Both the position numbers and the translations under genes were made by a program. This document shows, piece by piece, positions 1-12,300 of a DNA stretch of 64,000 bases (its first letter is position 1; each line of letters begins with the position of its first letter). Origin of the DNA: Mesorhabditis belari (Eukaryota > Nematoda > Chromadorea > Rhabditida > Rhabditidae); NCBI GenBank assembly GCA_958450365.1, contig CAUEEP010000933.1, forward strand, positions 1,990,001-2,054,000, written 5' to 3'. A model generated the notes under the pieces. It searched no databases. It was given only the letters and a program-made list of their open reading frames with translations, and had not been told where the DNA came from.

Positions 1-121
1 CTTCAGTCTGTAGGTTTTGAAGCGTCTTTAAGCCAGATCAGGGCCAGACCAGGGCCAGACCAGGGCGAGATCTGGCTCCTGGACCTACTCGGGTCAGGCC
101 GCTTGCAGGAAAGCCAAGTTT

Positions 122-480
122 GCTGTAAAGCCCAGTGAAGCCCAGTGAAGCCCAGTAAAGCCCAGTAAGAACCAAAGAGAGAGGGAGGGAAAGCAGGCCA
201 GAAAGTGTAAAAGCCAGGGAGAGCCCAGAAGGTGCAGCCCAGTAAAGCCCCGTAAAGCCAAGTAAAGCCCCGCAAAGCCAAGTAAAGCCCAGTAAGGCCC
301 AGTAAAGCCCAGTAAAGCCCAGTAAAGCCCAGTAAAGCCCCGTAAAGCCCAGTAAAGCCCCGTAAAGCCCAGTAAAGCCCCGTAAAGCCCAGTAAAGCCC
401 CGTAAAGCCAAGTAAAGCCCAGTAAGGCCCAGTAAAGCCCAAAGCCCAGTAAAGCCCAGTAAAGCCCAGTAAAGCCAAGC
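122..480. repeat. decamer minisatellite (AAAGCCCAGT)n
   Basis: A roughly 10-bp unit, AAAGCCCAGT with variants ending CCGT or CAAGT, is repeated with one interruption around 167-235. Long minus-strand open frames across it read as repeated GLYWALLGFT-type peptides in more than one frame. That is the signature of a stop-free repeat, not of coding sequence. Confidence 0.9.
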
Positions 481-499
481 TAAACAAAACCAGAAAATA

Positions 500-1130
500 A
501 ACCAAAGGCGATATGCTGCCAGCAAATTCTCACGGGAATTTGCTGACAAAGTATTCCTTACTTTCCTGTCCAAAGTATTCCCGTGGAGCCGAGATTTCTA
601 TAAAAAATTATTGGATTTCAGAAAAGTACACTTCGTGGGGATGCATTGTCAGTTTAGAAGTTGAAAAACAAAAAAAAAACAATCAATCTAGACTCCTAAC
701 TCTCATCAAAAACAAGAAAATGATTGTAAATAGAGATGACAAAACAGAAAGATGCGTATGAAGCGAACAGAAAGATGCGTATGAAGAAAAGCGAAGAAAT
801 CGGTGACGTTACTTTTTCCGCTTTTCTCTTTTTTGGTTTTTTAGTATTCCCGAATATCTGAAGCTCCACCCATTTTCTTTTTTTCTTTTTCTTCTCAACA
901 ATCTCTCTTTTTCACTTTATTCAAGTCAAAGATGCGTCCGAAAATCCGATTTTCTTTTCTAGAGATTTCTGACGAAAGACGAAAGGCAATGCTTCACAAC
1001 AATGCCTTTTCTTAGGTTCTTTCAAAAGTATAGACAAAAAAAAGAAGAATCCGGATGTGCTTTTTTAAAAGAAAGTAACGTCTAGCACCTGAATATTTCA
1101 GTGTTTAGGCGGATTTGAAATGGAAATGAA
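500..1130. other. AT-rich spacer, no gene seen
   Basis: Low-complexity AT-rich DNA with a short local duplication of GAACAGAAAGATGCGTATGAA around 740-785. No splice-consistent exon or RNA gene is visible on either strand. Confidence 0.5.
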
Positions 1131-1177
1131 CTGGATCGGAAAGAAATGGAGAAGAAATGGGAAACGAACGGGAAACA

Positions 1178-1735
1178 AATCAGCCCTAAGAACTGAATAG
1201 GAAACAAATCAGCCTTAAATAGAACCGGGTTGGAAACAAATCAGCCCTAAGAACCGAATGGGGAAAGAAAGCAGCCCTAAGAACCGAATAGGAATAAAGC
1301 AGCCCTAAGAATCGAATGGGATCCGAATAGGAAACAAATCAGCTCTAAGAAGAACCAAATGGAAACAAATCAGCCCTAAGAACCGAATGGGGAAAGAAAG
1401 TAGCCCTAAGAACTGAATAGGAAACAAATCAGCTCTAAGAAGAACCAAATGGGGAAACAAATCAGCCCTAAGAACTGAATGGGGAAACAAATCAGCCTTA
1501 AGAATCGAATGTGATCCGAATAGGAAACTAATCAGCTCTAAGAACCAAATAGGAAACAAATCAGCCCTAAGAGCCGAATGGGGAAAGAAAGCAGCCCTAA
1601 GAACTGAATAGGAAACAAATCAGCCTTAAGAACCGAATAGGAAACAAATCAGCTCTAAGAACCAAATAGAAAACAAATCATCTCTAAATAAGAACCCAAT
1701 CAAATCCGAATCAGAAACAAATCAACCCCAAACAA
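1178..1735. repeat. roughly 28-bp minisatellite
   Basis: Tandem units read about CTAAGAACCGAATAGGAAAC followed by AAATCAGCC. Length and sequence vary between units, including GGGGAAAGAAAG and AAGAACCAAATGG forms. Open frames here are repeat artefacts. Confidence 0.85.
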
Positions 1736-1950
1736 GAACGATTTCCTATGTCTAGTAGAAGTCTCAATTTTATGGCATAAATCTCATGATCGTGGAAGAC
1801 ATGGTGACTCAAAAATTTCATGTATATTGTCGTAGGTGATGAATTTCAGCTGACTATGAGAATGCGTGGATCTAGGCCCGTCCAATCATCAAGTATCTAC
1901 TATCATTCAACGCAAAAACATTCATAATTATGTTAAATTTTTGAAATTAG
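1736..1950. other. spacer, nothing recognised
   Basis: Unique-looking AT-rich sequence between two satellites. No exon, RNA or terminal repeat is evident. Confidence 0.4.
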
Positions 1951-1956
1951 AAAGCT

Positions 1957-2177
1957 GAAGTTGATCATCAGCTGGAATTGATCATCAGCTCATCCCCAGC
2001 TTCAACTCCATGATCAGCTCAACTCCATGATCAGCTCAACTCCATCCCCAGCTGCAACTCCATCCCCAGCTCAACTCCATCCCCAGCTCAACTCCATCCC
2101 CAGCTCAACTCCATCCCCAGCTCAACTCCATCCCCAGCTCAACTCCATCCCCAGCTCAACTCCATGATCAGCTCAAG
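1957..2177. repeat. 16-bp minisatellite (CCCCAGCTCAACTCCAT)n
   Basis: Near-perfect units of CCAGCTCAACTCCATC, flanked by degenerate units carrying TGATCAGCT instead of CCCCAGCT. Confidence 0.9.
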
Positions 2178-2179
2178 CC

Positions 2180-2735
2180 GCTGTGCTGACTTTTTGAAAC
2201 GCCTTCAAGTTTATCTTTGAATTTAACACCGAATTAGTAAAAAAAGCTATCGACTACGCGACTGTACGCCTAAAGAATGTTGTCGTAAATGTGGCTAAAC
2301 CTCTTTAAACTCTTCAATCACCCCTACAATTAGCCTTTTCCAATTCTGACACATTTCCGTTTTTCCACTTTTCCCAAACGATTATCTTTCTCTCTTTTTT
2401 TTTTTTTTTTTTTTTTTGAAAAGAATTCTCAATCACCTTTCTCATCTAATCGTTTAATTTCTTACTTTCTTTTCGTTATTTGTTTAAATCTTTCATCAAG
2501 ACACTCTCAAATGACAAAAATCAACTAAATCAACTAAATCAATCAACTAAACTTGCACAAAAAAAAAACTATTCTAATTTGTTGAGCACTAACATTGACA
2601 TTAAATATTTTCGAATAAACTCTGAAAAGAGTCATTAAAAATACCGACTGGGGCTACCAGTGGTGAATTTATCGCATACACGAAATATATCAATCACAAT
2701 ACTAGGCTAGATCTTAACTTAACCCACGTCATGAC
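2180..2735. other. AT-rich spacer with poly-T tract
   Basis: Non-coding AT-rich DNA with a homopolymer T run near 2396-2417 and a short ATCAACTAA repeat near 2520-2550. No exon or RNA gene is seen. Confidence 0.5.
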
Positions 2736-2739
2736 AGAC

Positions 2740-2990
2740 GGCTCCCTAATCCTAAGCTCAATGCGGAAATAAATAGCTTTTTTGGTGGTGAAGGGAAGGT
2801 GACGATGAAGGAGTGGCTTGTCACTTTAAAGAACTGGGGCCACAACCACCAGACTGCCCTCCAGAAAACCTCTCAACTCGAAGGGAAAGGAAATCCGAAG
2901 GGGGTGACCATGTCGCATGTGGGGTTCGAACCCTCGACCTTCCGATTAAGATAAAAGACACTTAGCCAGTCAGCCACACGTGCTCCTTAT
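2740..2990 (-). repeat. tRNA-derived SINE-like sequence
   Basis: On the minus strand, about 2985 down to 2905, an A-box-like TGGCTGACTGGCTAAGTG is followed some 35 nt later by a canonical B-box, GAGGGTTCGAACCC. GC-richer sequence unlike the flanks continues beyond it to about 2740. A tRNA head with an unrelated body suggests a SINE. The anticodon arm is poorly formed, so a working tRNA is unlikely. Confidence 0.5.
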
Positions 2991-3185
2991 GTTGTAATGT
3001 TTAAAATTTGGCGCATTCACAGAAAAGAAAAAAAGAGAGAGAACGGATTTGAACCAGAAATCAACAAAAAAAAAAAACGCAAACTAGCACATTCCCCAAC
3101 ACAGTTTCTAGCTATTTTTGTGAATATTTGATCAGACACTTAAACATTCGCTAAATCTATGCTGGTTGAGACAAGCAGTGTAAAG

Positions 3186-3585
3186 AAAACTAATAAACTC
3201 TAAGCTCTAGACACTAAACTTTAATAGACTCTAGAATTTAATAAGCTCTAATCCCTAGACGCTAGACTCTAATAAGCTCTAATCCCTAGAAGCTAAACTT
3301 TAATAGACTCTAAACCCTAGACGCTAGACTCTAATAAGCTCTAATCCCTAGAAGCTAAACTTTAATAGACTCTAAACCCTAGACGCTAGACTCTAATAAG
3401 CTCTAATCCCTAGAAGCTAAACTTTAATAGACTCCAAACCCTGGACGCTAGACTCTAATAAGCTCTAATCCCTAGATACTAAACTCTAATAGACTCTAGA
3501 ATTTAATAAGCTCTAATCCCTAGACGCTAGACTCTAATAAGCTCTAAACTTTAATAAACTCTAATCTCTAGACACTAAACTTTAG
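3186..3585. repeat. roughly 60-bp compound minisatellite
   Basis: Higher-order unit built from variants of CTCTAATAAGCTCTAATCCC, TAGAAGCTAAACTTTAATAG and ACTCTAAACCCTAGACGCTA, repeated about six times. Units are nearly identical in the middle and degenerate at both edges. Confidence 0.85.
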
Positions 3586-3696
3586 CCTTGTTGGCATTGT
3601 TCCAGAGCTGGATTCCTGGGTCGCAGAGTTTCCAAAAAAAAGTCAACCAGAGCACTAAAAGTACTGTTCTTTGTGCACTTTGGTTTTCTCGACAAA

Positions 3697-3862
3697 TGAG
3701 CCTAAGCCTAAGCCTGTAGGCTCTCGACAAATGAGCCTAAGTCTAAGCCTAACCAAAAAACGGGGGTTCAGCCCAAACCCAAATAGACTTAGTGCTAGGC
3801 GCTAGCCGCTAGCCTTCGCACTAAGTCCAAGCCTAAGCCTAAGCCTAAACCTAACCCTGCAG
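3697..3862. repeat. degenerate telomere-like (GCCTAA) tracts
   Basis: Several short runs of GCCTAA, the complement of TTAGGC, lie near 3697-3752 and 3820-3860, with AAGTCTAAG and AACCTAACC variants. The TTAGGC hexamer is the nematode telomere repeat. These tracts are too degenerate and too internal to be an active chromosome end. Confidence 0.7.
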
Positions 3863-3869
3863 ACCCATT

Positions 3870-4285
3870 TGCCAAGAAACCAAAGTGCACAAAGATCTCG
3901 TCTCTAAAAGTCAACCTTTAAACCAAGATTTGATTTTCTCTATTTTCGTCGGCTCCACGAAAAAAGAAGTATAAAATTCTTTCTTTCAAATCTCTATTTT
4001 TAGGCGAGAAATAGGCGAGAAATCGCTATTTTTCTTGTTGATTTTTTCTCTATTTAAGTCTATAAATCTTTGATTCGTTGAAAAACAAAAAAGTACAAAA
4101 AAAATAAATAGCGTCATTTTGAGCGTCTTTTCGCAATTTTAGGAGTCCACAATTTGATAAATAGCTTCAAAGAAAAGCGAGGGATTGAGGAGATTTGTGT
4201 CAGGGAATTGTTTTTTTTAAACGATTTTCTTTTCTAATATTGTTAGCATTGAGGCGCTTCTTCGAAACGTTCACTATTTAGGGGA
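3870..4285. other. spacer, no gene seen
   Basis: AT-rich sequence with runs of A and T. No splice-consistent exon, RNA gene or terminal repeat was found. Confidence 0.4.
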
Positions 4286-4289
4286 TAAA

Positions 4290-4420
4290 GTGGGTTGATT
4301 GGCTGGCTGGCTGGCTGGCTGGTTGGTTTGTTGGTTGGTTTGTTGGTTGGTTGGTTAGTTTGTTGGTTGGTTGGCTGGCTGGCTGGCTGGTTGGTTGGTT
4401 GGTTGGTTGGTTGGTTCGAT
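4290..4420. repeat. GGCT/GGTT tetranucleotide tract
   Basis: Block of alternating (GGCT)n and (GGTT)n with GTTT interruptions. This is a simple microsatellite. Confidence 0.9.
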
Positions 4421-4424
4421 CTTT

Positions 4425-5230
4425 ACTTTAGGCGATAAATTTGGTTCGTTCTTTGCTTCTTAAAACGGATCTATGAATGAACTTTTAAAAGAAACGACTT
4501 TTTACTTTGTGCTAAAAACCCAAAATTTCTGCTAAAAAACCCAAAATTTCTGATGCAAATTCGATTTTCGCTTTTCGGAAACATAATCGAACGGAATTTG
4601 GTTATTCAAAAAGGGTTTTAATAAAGAAAAATCTGTCAATCTGTCAAAAATCTGTCAAAAAAAGCTATCGATAAGCCGTTTCGCCAGAAATCGTTTGTTT
4701 ATTGTTTATTTAAAGCTTGGAAAGCAAAAAGTACAACATTAAAGCAAGAAAAGGCTGAAAAATGCTTGAAAAGCAGCTACGATAAAGAAAACAAAGAAAA
4801 ACAAAGCAAAAAACACAAAAAAACACAAAAAAAAAGTTGCGCAATTGATTCAAAATCACCTCAGCCATATTCGGATTGTAAAAAGACTAATTTCAACCAA
4901 AAAAACCGCACAAACTTAAGAGCTTTCCAGCCCAAAATGAATGAAAATGAATAAAAATGAATGAAAATGAACGAAAATGAATGAAAACTCCGAAATATTA
5001 TGACGAAATAGATATTCAGCCATTCAATTGAATACCCATTTCATCTGAAAAAGAAGTGTTCCTCGTTTTTCCCCCAAAATCGCCCCTCTTTTTCCATCCC
5101 CAATCGAGTTTTGAATGATGAGGCCGAACAAATTCCCTTTTTTTTCTTTTTCCCCTCAGCCCTCCTCAACCGAATATTCTTTTCTTTAAGGGATTTTTAA
5201 AGTTTTTCAATATCATGAAAAGAAAGGTAG
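4425..5230. other. AT-rich spacer with short ATGAATGAAA repeat
   Basis: A 10-bp ATGAATGAAA-type repeat lies at about 4934-4985. The small open frame at 4766-4954 is Lys/Asn/Gln-rich low complexity with no supporting splice sites or recognisable motif, so it is not called as a gene. Confidence 0.5.
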
Positions 5231-5235
5231 GAAAA

Positions 5236-5332
5236 AAATTTGCCGTCAAGCGGAATCGAACCACAGCTTCGCAGCCGAGCGAGCAGATCGACAGTCAATC
5301 CCTTTATCCACTCGGCCATTCAGTCATCGAGA
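5236..5332 (-). repeat. tRNA-like sequence, copy 1 of 3
   Basis: Minus strand: GACTGAATGGCCGAGTGG (A-box), then a longer variable region, then GTGGTTCGATTCCGC (B-box). The spacing resembles a long-variable-arm (Ser/Leu type) tRNA. The anticodon stem does not pair well, so this is more likely a tRNA-derived repeat or pseudogene than a functional gene. Confidence 0.55.
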
Positions 5333-5435
5333 CAAGTCGATGTTTTTTCCCTTAACTCCCTCACAGATCAATCTTTTTCATTTTCTATGTTTGATGACAT
5401 GAAAAGACGGTTCTGAAAAAAAAGCTGAAAAAAGT

Positions 5436-5528
5436 TTGGCCCTAAGCGGAATCGAACTAGTCGCTGTCAGCCGAGCGAGCAGATCGGCAGCCAAGCCCTT
5501 TACCCACTCGGCTATCCAGTCATCCTGA
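5436..5528 (-). repeat. tRNA-like sequence, copy 2 of 3
   Basis: Paralogue of the copy at 5236-5332, with A-box ATAGCCGAGTGGGTAAAGG and B-box TAGTTCGATTCCGC. Flanking sequence, including CTTTTTCCCTTAACTCCCT, is also shared, so the whole roughly 200-bp block was duplicated, not only the tRNA part. Confidence 0.55.
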
Positions 5529-5591
5529 CAGGTCGATGCTTTTTCCCTTAACTCCCTTCATGAAAAGAAAGTTCTGAAAAAAGTTTGGAGT

Positions 5592-5698
5592 CCGTGGAAT
5601 CGCGGAAGTGGAATCGAACCAGTGACTCCCAGTCGAGCGATCAGATCGGTAGTCAAGCCCCTTATCCACTCGGCCATTCAGTCATCGTGACCGGTAGA
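5592..5698 (-). repeat. tRNA-like sequence, copy 3 of 3
   Basis: Third copy of the same block, with GAATGGCCGAGTGGATAAGG and CTGGTTCGATTCCAC. It differs from the others mainly around the anticodon-loop position and in the variable arm. Confidence 0.55.
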
Positions 5699-6099
5699 TG
5701 TTTTTTCCCTTAACTCCCTTCAGATCAACTTTTATCTATCAAATAAAAAGATGATTTTACATTAAAAATCAAGATTTTCAACAATTTCTATTTTTCTTTT
5801 ATTTTTATTTTATTTTCATTTTTTCATTTTAATGCCACGGTAATTTTCATGTCGAAGTCGGTGTCGGTGTCGGTGTCGAAGTCGAATCGGTGAAGAGCGG
5901 AAGAAGAGTGAGCAAATTCGGGGATATACACATAAATACATTTAGCAGCTTCACCGAAACACCTTTTCCGCTTTTTTTTTACTTAATAAATGAGCGTCTT
6001 TATGGACAAAAAAGGAAGTGAAAAAACGTCGTTTGAAAAAAACAAATTTATTAACTTTAAATCGAGGTCTACAAAATTTCTTATGATACCCGTTTATAC

Positions 6100-6128
6100 A
6101 ATAATAATAATAATAATAATAATAATAA
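6100..6128. repeat. (AAT)n microsatellite
   Basis: About nine uninterrupted AAT triplets. Confidence 0.9.
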
Positions 6129-6141
6129 AGTCGATCTCTTT

Positions 6142-6299
6142 TTAACACGTTGACGACATTGTCACCTGATGCTGTCTGACACATATTCGTTCGCCTGGGA
6201 CATTGTCACCTGATGTCAGGTGACATTTTTTGTCGAAAAAAAACAACGTTGTCCCATGCGATTGTTTGTGCAAAAACGCCAATGTCGTCAACGTGTTAA
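6142..6299. mobile_element. piggyBac-like MITE with TTAA ends
   Basis: A 158-bp element is bounded by TTAA and near-perfect inverted ends, TTAACACGTTGACGACATTG at the left and its complement at 6280-6299. Length and TTAA boundaries fit a non-autonomous piggyBac-type element. It has no coding capacity. It lies just beyond the stop codon of the TMEM135 homologue, so it supplies most or all of that gene's 3' UTR. A larger element with similar ends is at 46162-46701. Confidence 0.75.
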
Positions 6300-6303
6300 A
6301 AGC

Positions 6304-9300
6304 TTAAACCCTTGGAATCGGATGGTATTCCATTGTGTTCCTGGTGACAAAACGGTGATTTAAAATCGGGAAAAAATGCGGAAACATTTTCGACGAGTTG
6401 AAGCCGACTCCATCGAACAATTTTCGATTCAATAAACCCAGCCTGGAATCCTTTTTTATTTCTTTTTAATTCCTTTCAGCTTTCCCCCCAACACTTAAAC
6501 TAAAGCCCGCTCGAGTTACCGTAACCCTGAGCTTGTTCAGAAGCCAATTACAACAGTCTAGAGCCAGTTACAACAGTCTAGAGCGAATTACAATAGTCTA
6601 GAGCCAATTACAACAGTCTAGAGCCAATTACAACAGTCCCGAGCCAATTCCAACAGTCTAGAGCCAATTCCAATAGTCTAGAGCCTAATCTGGCGCCTAT
6701 TTGAATCATTTTCCAAATCAAATTCAACCCAAAACAATTTCTTTTAAGGCTCAATAGCCAGCGCTTTGGTTTTCGGCTTAAAAAGCTCGCTGATTCGATG
6801 CTGAATCCAGCTGAATCACCAAAAACCCAGCTAGACTTACGGTAACTAGAGTACATCTTAGTTTTGCATATTTCCCCGAAAAAATCTCTCACCGATTGCC
6901 GCTTAATCCCATCAAAAACTCATAATATCCACTCCGTAACGAATGCGGTTCGATCGCTGCCACAAAAAGCACATATCCTGTGGCCAGTGTGTACAAAAGC
7001 GTCGCTCCATGCGGGATTTTTGGCAGATATCCCTTTGAGAGTAAATCCTCGAAAAGATGCTGAATAAAAAAGGTAATTCGATTTTGAAACGATGATTATG
7101 GATCAAACGATGGATCAAACGATGATCCAACTCACCGAGATCGCTTTCCATAGCATGTACATTGCGATAGTGACATTCGGGAAAGCACGCATCGCCACCC
7201 CGGATACCAAGCCGGCTACCGTTTTTCTGAATTGCAATTTACGAGCTTCATGAGTTTCTGCAATCATTTTTTCGTCCTTAACAACAATCGACAAAGCTTT
7301 AATCCAGGAGAAAGGCAAGTCAATCAAGCCAGCCAAGCCAAGCCCAAGCCAAGCGCGCCCCAAGCCAAGCCAAGCCAGCCAAGCCAAGCCAGCCAAGCCA
7401 AGCCAGCCAAGCCAAGGCTTAATCTCTCTTGTGATCTGTCTAAGTCAAAGAAAAATGTCTTAAAAAAAAAGAAAAAAAGTTTAAGAGTTCAAGAGTGCCT
7501 GTAGAAACATTTTTCTTTAAAAAAAGAAAAAACTCACCTCGTCGTTTCCCAATTTTCCCCAGGAATCCATCGTCGTAAACCACAATTCATCGTCTAAAAT
7601 CGTTAAATCGTCAAATTTTCAAATTCTCAATTCAAATTCTCAATTCAAATTCTCAATTCAAATTGTCATTCAAATTGATTCAAATTCCCACTCACATTAT
7701 ACAAAAATGGCATCAACGCGATAAAAGCCGGGATTCGGAAATTATTTTTGCTTAACAATGTGAAGAGAATCTAAAAATTTGGTAAGAAAAAAAGAAATTT
7801 TAATGATTTCAAAGACCTTTAATGGTTGTTTCTTCAATGTTTTAAGATTTCTCAAAATCGTTAAACAACTCGACACACCAAAACCGATCACAAAATTGCG
7901 TAGAGATGGCTGAAAAGCAAATTTTTTTTTTTTAAATTCTCGAATTTTTGCCCATTTTACCGTATCTCTTCGAATAGAAGACCGGCTAAAGAGTATGATC
8001 GCGTACTCCTGCGTAGCAGCCCTTTTTAAACTTTCTTTTCTGCATAAAAGCTTTCAATGAAGTGCTATAGGGCTGGAAAATGACTCAAAAATACCACATG
8101 AGCTAACAGATTTTTGAGCCATTTTTGAGCAAACCAGCCAGCCCTATAGCACTTCATTGAAAGCTTTTATGCAGAAAAGAAATTTTAAAAAGGGCTGCTA
8201 TGCAGGAGTACGCAATGATACTCTTTAGCCGGTCTTCTATTCGAAGAAATACCGTAATAGATTTGATCAAAAAAAAGATTACGGTAATTTTCACAAAAGT
8301 CCACCATTTAGAAAACGATTTGAAGGACTATTCAAATGGAAGCAATTTCCGAGTTCGTTCGTATTTCAATTATTTTTCGAGCCGCCCCCCAAAGCCCCTT
8401 CATGGTCTAATGGATAACGCTCTGGTCTCTCGCTCGAAACCTCGATGGTTCGATGCGAGCAGTCGTCAAAAATCCTTTTCTTATATTTTTTAATCGATAA
8501 TATCGATAGATCTTTTTGTAATTAGCTAAACGAAGCTCTTTGCTCCACCTCGACTACGGCCGATGCACATGAAAACTCGTGTCCGCACTCATCCCCTTTG
8601 TCTCCTTTTCTCAGCTCAATCAAATATTCCCTCAATTTTGTCGGCAACTTTGTCCACAACCAGCTGGGCAAAACTGCGTGCTCGTCGATGCCCTGGATCT
8701 TTCTGAAAATGATTTCTGATCAATTTTGATCAATCTGGATCAATCTGGATCAATTTCGATCAATTTCGATCAATTTTGATTAATTTCGATCAATTTCCGA
8801 TCAATTTCGATCAATTTTGATCAATTTCTGATCAATTTGGATCAATTTGAATCCATTTCGATCAATTTTGATCAATTTTGATCAATTTGGATCAATTTGG
8901 GTCAATTTCGATCAATTTCGATCAATTTCGATCAATTTGGATCAATCACCCAACTCTTTTGGAAGTCATCTCTCGTACTCTGTGCTCTTAAAATTGAAAA
9001 CACAGCTTTTCTGGCACACTCAGTTTTCTCCAGCTTTCTTGAGTCAAATCTCACGAATATTTGAGTGCTGTGTGCGCCAGATCGCGCGTTTTTACAATTT
9101 TCGAAGAGCACAAAGAATACCCAAAGCTATAAGTGCTCAATTTGCGAAATCAAAAAAAAGATTCGAGTGTTTTGTGTGCCAGATGGGGTGCGTTTACAGT
9201 TTTTTTTTGTTTACATTTCTCCTAAGGTAAAGCCAAAGAAAGAACGCTAAACTTACTCTAAACTTACTCTCTTAAACTTACGCTAAACTTACTCTCTTAA

Positions 9301-12300
9301 ACTTACTCTAAAAGCCCTCCACCACCAGACGCCTCGAGTCTTCCCTCGCCTTTCAACCAATAATACAGCCCGAGGCCAAGCGAGAAAACCTAAATGAATC
9401 AATTCGTTTTTAAAGAGAAAATCCAAGAAATCGAAGAAAATCCGATCATTCTAGATTCCAGATTACGGTATTTCCTTTCAAACCTCTACAGTAGCTCTGA
9501 GAAGGTATAGGAGAAGGTATACACTAAGAATTTCCCAGTGTAAACGTCAATAGGTTTCCAACGCAAAAAAAAGGCTATATTTTCACTAAAATTTCACTCT
9601 ATCTTTGTTTTCAATCAATAGAAAATGAAATTCTGCATCAATTGATACCAAAAGGAAAAAGATCAAAGTGAAATTCGCCAAGATATCACATTTTTCTTTT
9701 GAATACCTATTGACGTTTACGCCGAAAATTCTCAGATTTCTCTACAGTAACCAGATGAATACGGTAGCCACATTACAAATACAGTAGCCAGCCTAGAAGC
9801 CAGCCTAGAAATGATCGTCTCTCATTTCGAGCACTTCAGTAAACGAGTGCTGTCATTTGTCAGTTCGATTGTCAACAAGAAAACACGAGTTTTGTCGGCG
9901 CACTTTAACGATTAATTTTTCTGGATTTCTGGAGTAAAGATAGCATTTTTCAAGTGTTATCTTTTGGCTTAAAAAAAACCCTAAAAAAAAGTAGCCAACC
10001 ATTGAAGCCTCATGCCTAAAAAAAACCCTAAAAAAGTAGGGCAAATCCTGTTGATAAAAACACCTGTTGATAGTGAGCAAATCTCGTTTACCAATTGACA
10101 ATCTCACTTAGACAATTGAACAACAGACAACATTTTAAATCGACACTCACAATCCATTGTCCTTTCGGGATGAAACGTAAATACCCATGGCTGACCGCTT
10201 GTCGATAGGCTGTTTCGGAGGCCTGAAAATGAAAATTTCGTAATTTCGTCATTTTTTAGTAAACTTTTATCATAAAAACCTACAATAATCTAAAAAAAAG
10301 TGAAAAAGCGAAAAGTAACAGCTAACAGTAAACAATCGCATTTTTAAAACTGTTAATTAGAATTCTTTTTCTAAGATTATCAAGATCTCAATAAGGCTTT
10401 ATCGAGAGTTTATCAGTCTCAAGATCCTCTCAAGTAATCCATTTTCTAAAAGAAAAACATCTATTCAAGAAAACTATTGTAGTTAAACTTTTCGATTTCA
10501 CTCAATTCGCTCAACTTTTCTATCGTTTAATGAGGAGGACTACAATTACAATTACTACAATTACAATTACTACAATTACAATTACTACAGTTAAATTACT
10601 ACCATTGTAATTATTACAATTACAATTACAATACAATTACAATACAATTACAATACAATTACAATACAATTACAATACAATTACAATACAATTACAATAC
10701 AATTACAATTACATTACAATTACATTACAATTCCAATTCCAATTCCAATTACATTACAGTTACATTACAATTACATTACGTTACAATTACATTACGTTAC
10801 AATTACACTTACACTTACAATTACAAGTTCAAAGCTCAAGCAATGCTATCAAAAGCAAACTTCACTAGCTAATTCAATGCACTGCGTGTGAATGTAAAAA
10901 TCCTACACGTAAAATCCTAAAAATCCTAGTTTTCGAAAACATAGTTACTTTTACTTATAGCAGACCAAAAATCGTAAATTTTATTAGAATTTTCTCCAAA
11001 TACCAACCAAATTCGTCAAATATAATGCCAAAGCGGGTCGCCGTGCCGGTTTCTCAATCAGAATCGCTGTGAACGACGAAAGAAGTCCGTTCGTTAAACC
11101 CAATGTTGGCCACGTCCAGAAGCCCATCAAATTTCTAGAAAAAAATCAAATTAAATTAAACTCAAAAACATCGTTTTACCGAATTCTGCACATATACCAC
11201 AAATACATCACTAAATTCGTCGTCAAAAAAAGCGATGAACGAGAAATCGCTGCGAGCAAGCGCTTCCATCGGATTTTCCTTGGATCACCCTTCGTCGAGA
11301 CGAGTTCGCCTAGCTGCAAAAAGATTTTGTGTACTTTGAGCTTTTTCTGTAAACGCATCGCCTCTAGTGTACTTCAGTATCAACTGAAAAGTGTATTAGA
11401 ACACTTTTAAAACTTTTAAAAGCTAGATTTCAGAAGAAAAAAAAACCCTAGAAAACTTTGAGCTTGACTTTGAGCATTCGTAAACACATCTTTTCTAGCG
11501 TACCGGAATCTGTTTAAAGTAAGTTTAGAAACCTCAAAGCTCTACAGCTGACAAGTTTCAACTGTGTTAAAGCTCTTCTGTAAACACACCGCTTATGATG
11601 GACCGATTTCAACAAAGACGCTTTGAGTATCCCAGAAAGGGTGTGTTTAGACGTTTTTGAGTATAAAGTACTTAAAAATAGATAATTCTCAATAAAAAGC
11701 TCACCGCATAAAAAATCGCATACGTTCGCAGGCTGAAGAGAAGCGCCTCAGGGACGGCTGCCTAAAATTTCGAGATGACATTGTTTTAGAGTTGACTGTT
11801 TTAGGACAGACTTGGAGCATAGTTCCTAAGCCTGAGCTAAAGCTAAGCCTAAGTCTAAGCCTAAGCCAAGCCTAAGCCTAAGCCAAGCCTAAGCCTAAGC
11901 CAGCCTAAGCCAAGCCTAAGCCAGTCTAAGCCTAAGCCAGCCTAAGCCTAAGTCAGCCTAAGCCTAAGCCTAAGCCAAGCCTAAGCCAGCCTAAGCCAGC
12001 CTAAGCCTAAGCCTAAGCCTAAGCTAAGCTAAGCTAAGCCAGCTAAGCCAAGCCTAAGCCCAAGTCTAAGTCTAAATCAAGTCCGGCTTAGGCTTCAGAT
12101 CAGCTTCAGATAAAGCTAATTGGCTTCAGATCAGCTCCACAGACTCAAGCCATGTTTTCCATAAAGCCAGACTATTTTCTGGATAAGGAATAATAAAATG
12201 AGTCGCTAAATCAACGCGAAGTCTGTACAAAGCTAAAGTCCCAGAAGAATCGCTTTTCAAAAAAAAAAAAACGCTGATCTATGTGAATCTTTGAATGTAG

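Noticed and set aside
38..573. Long minus-strand ORFs rich in GLYWALLGFT
   Set aside because: All are readings of a 10-bp tandem repeat in several frames; no splice sites or independent sequence.
1305..1559. ORF with repeated LFPHSVLRAD
   Set aside because: Pure readout of the 28-bp minisatellite.
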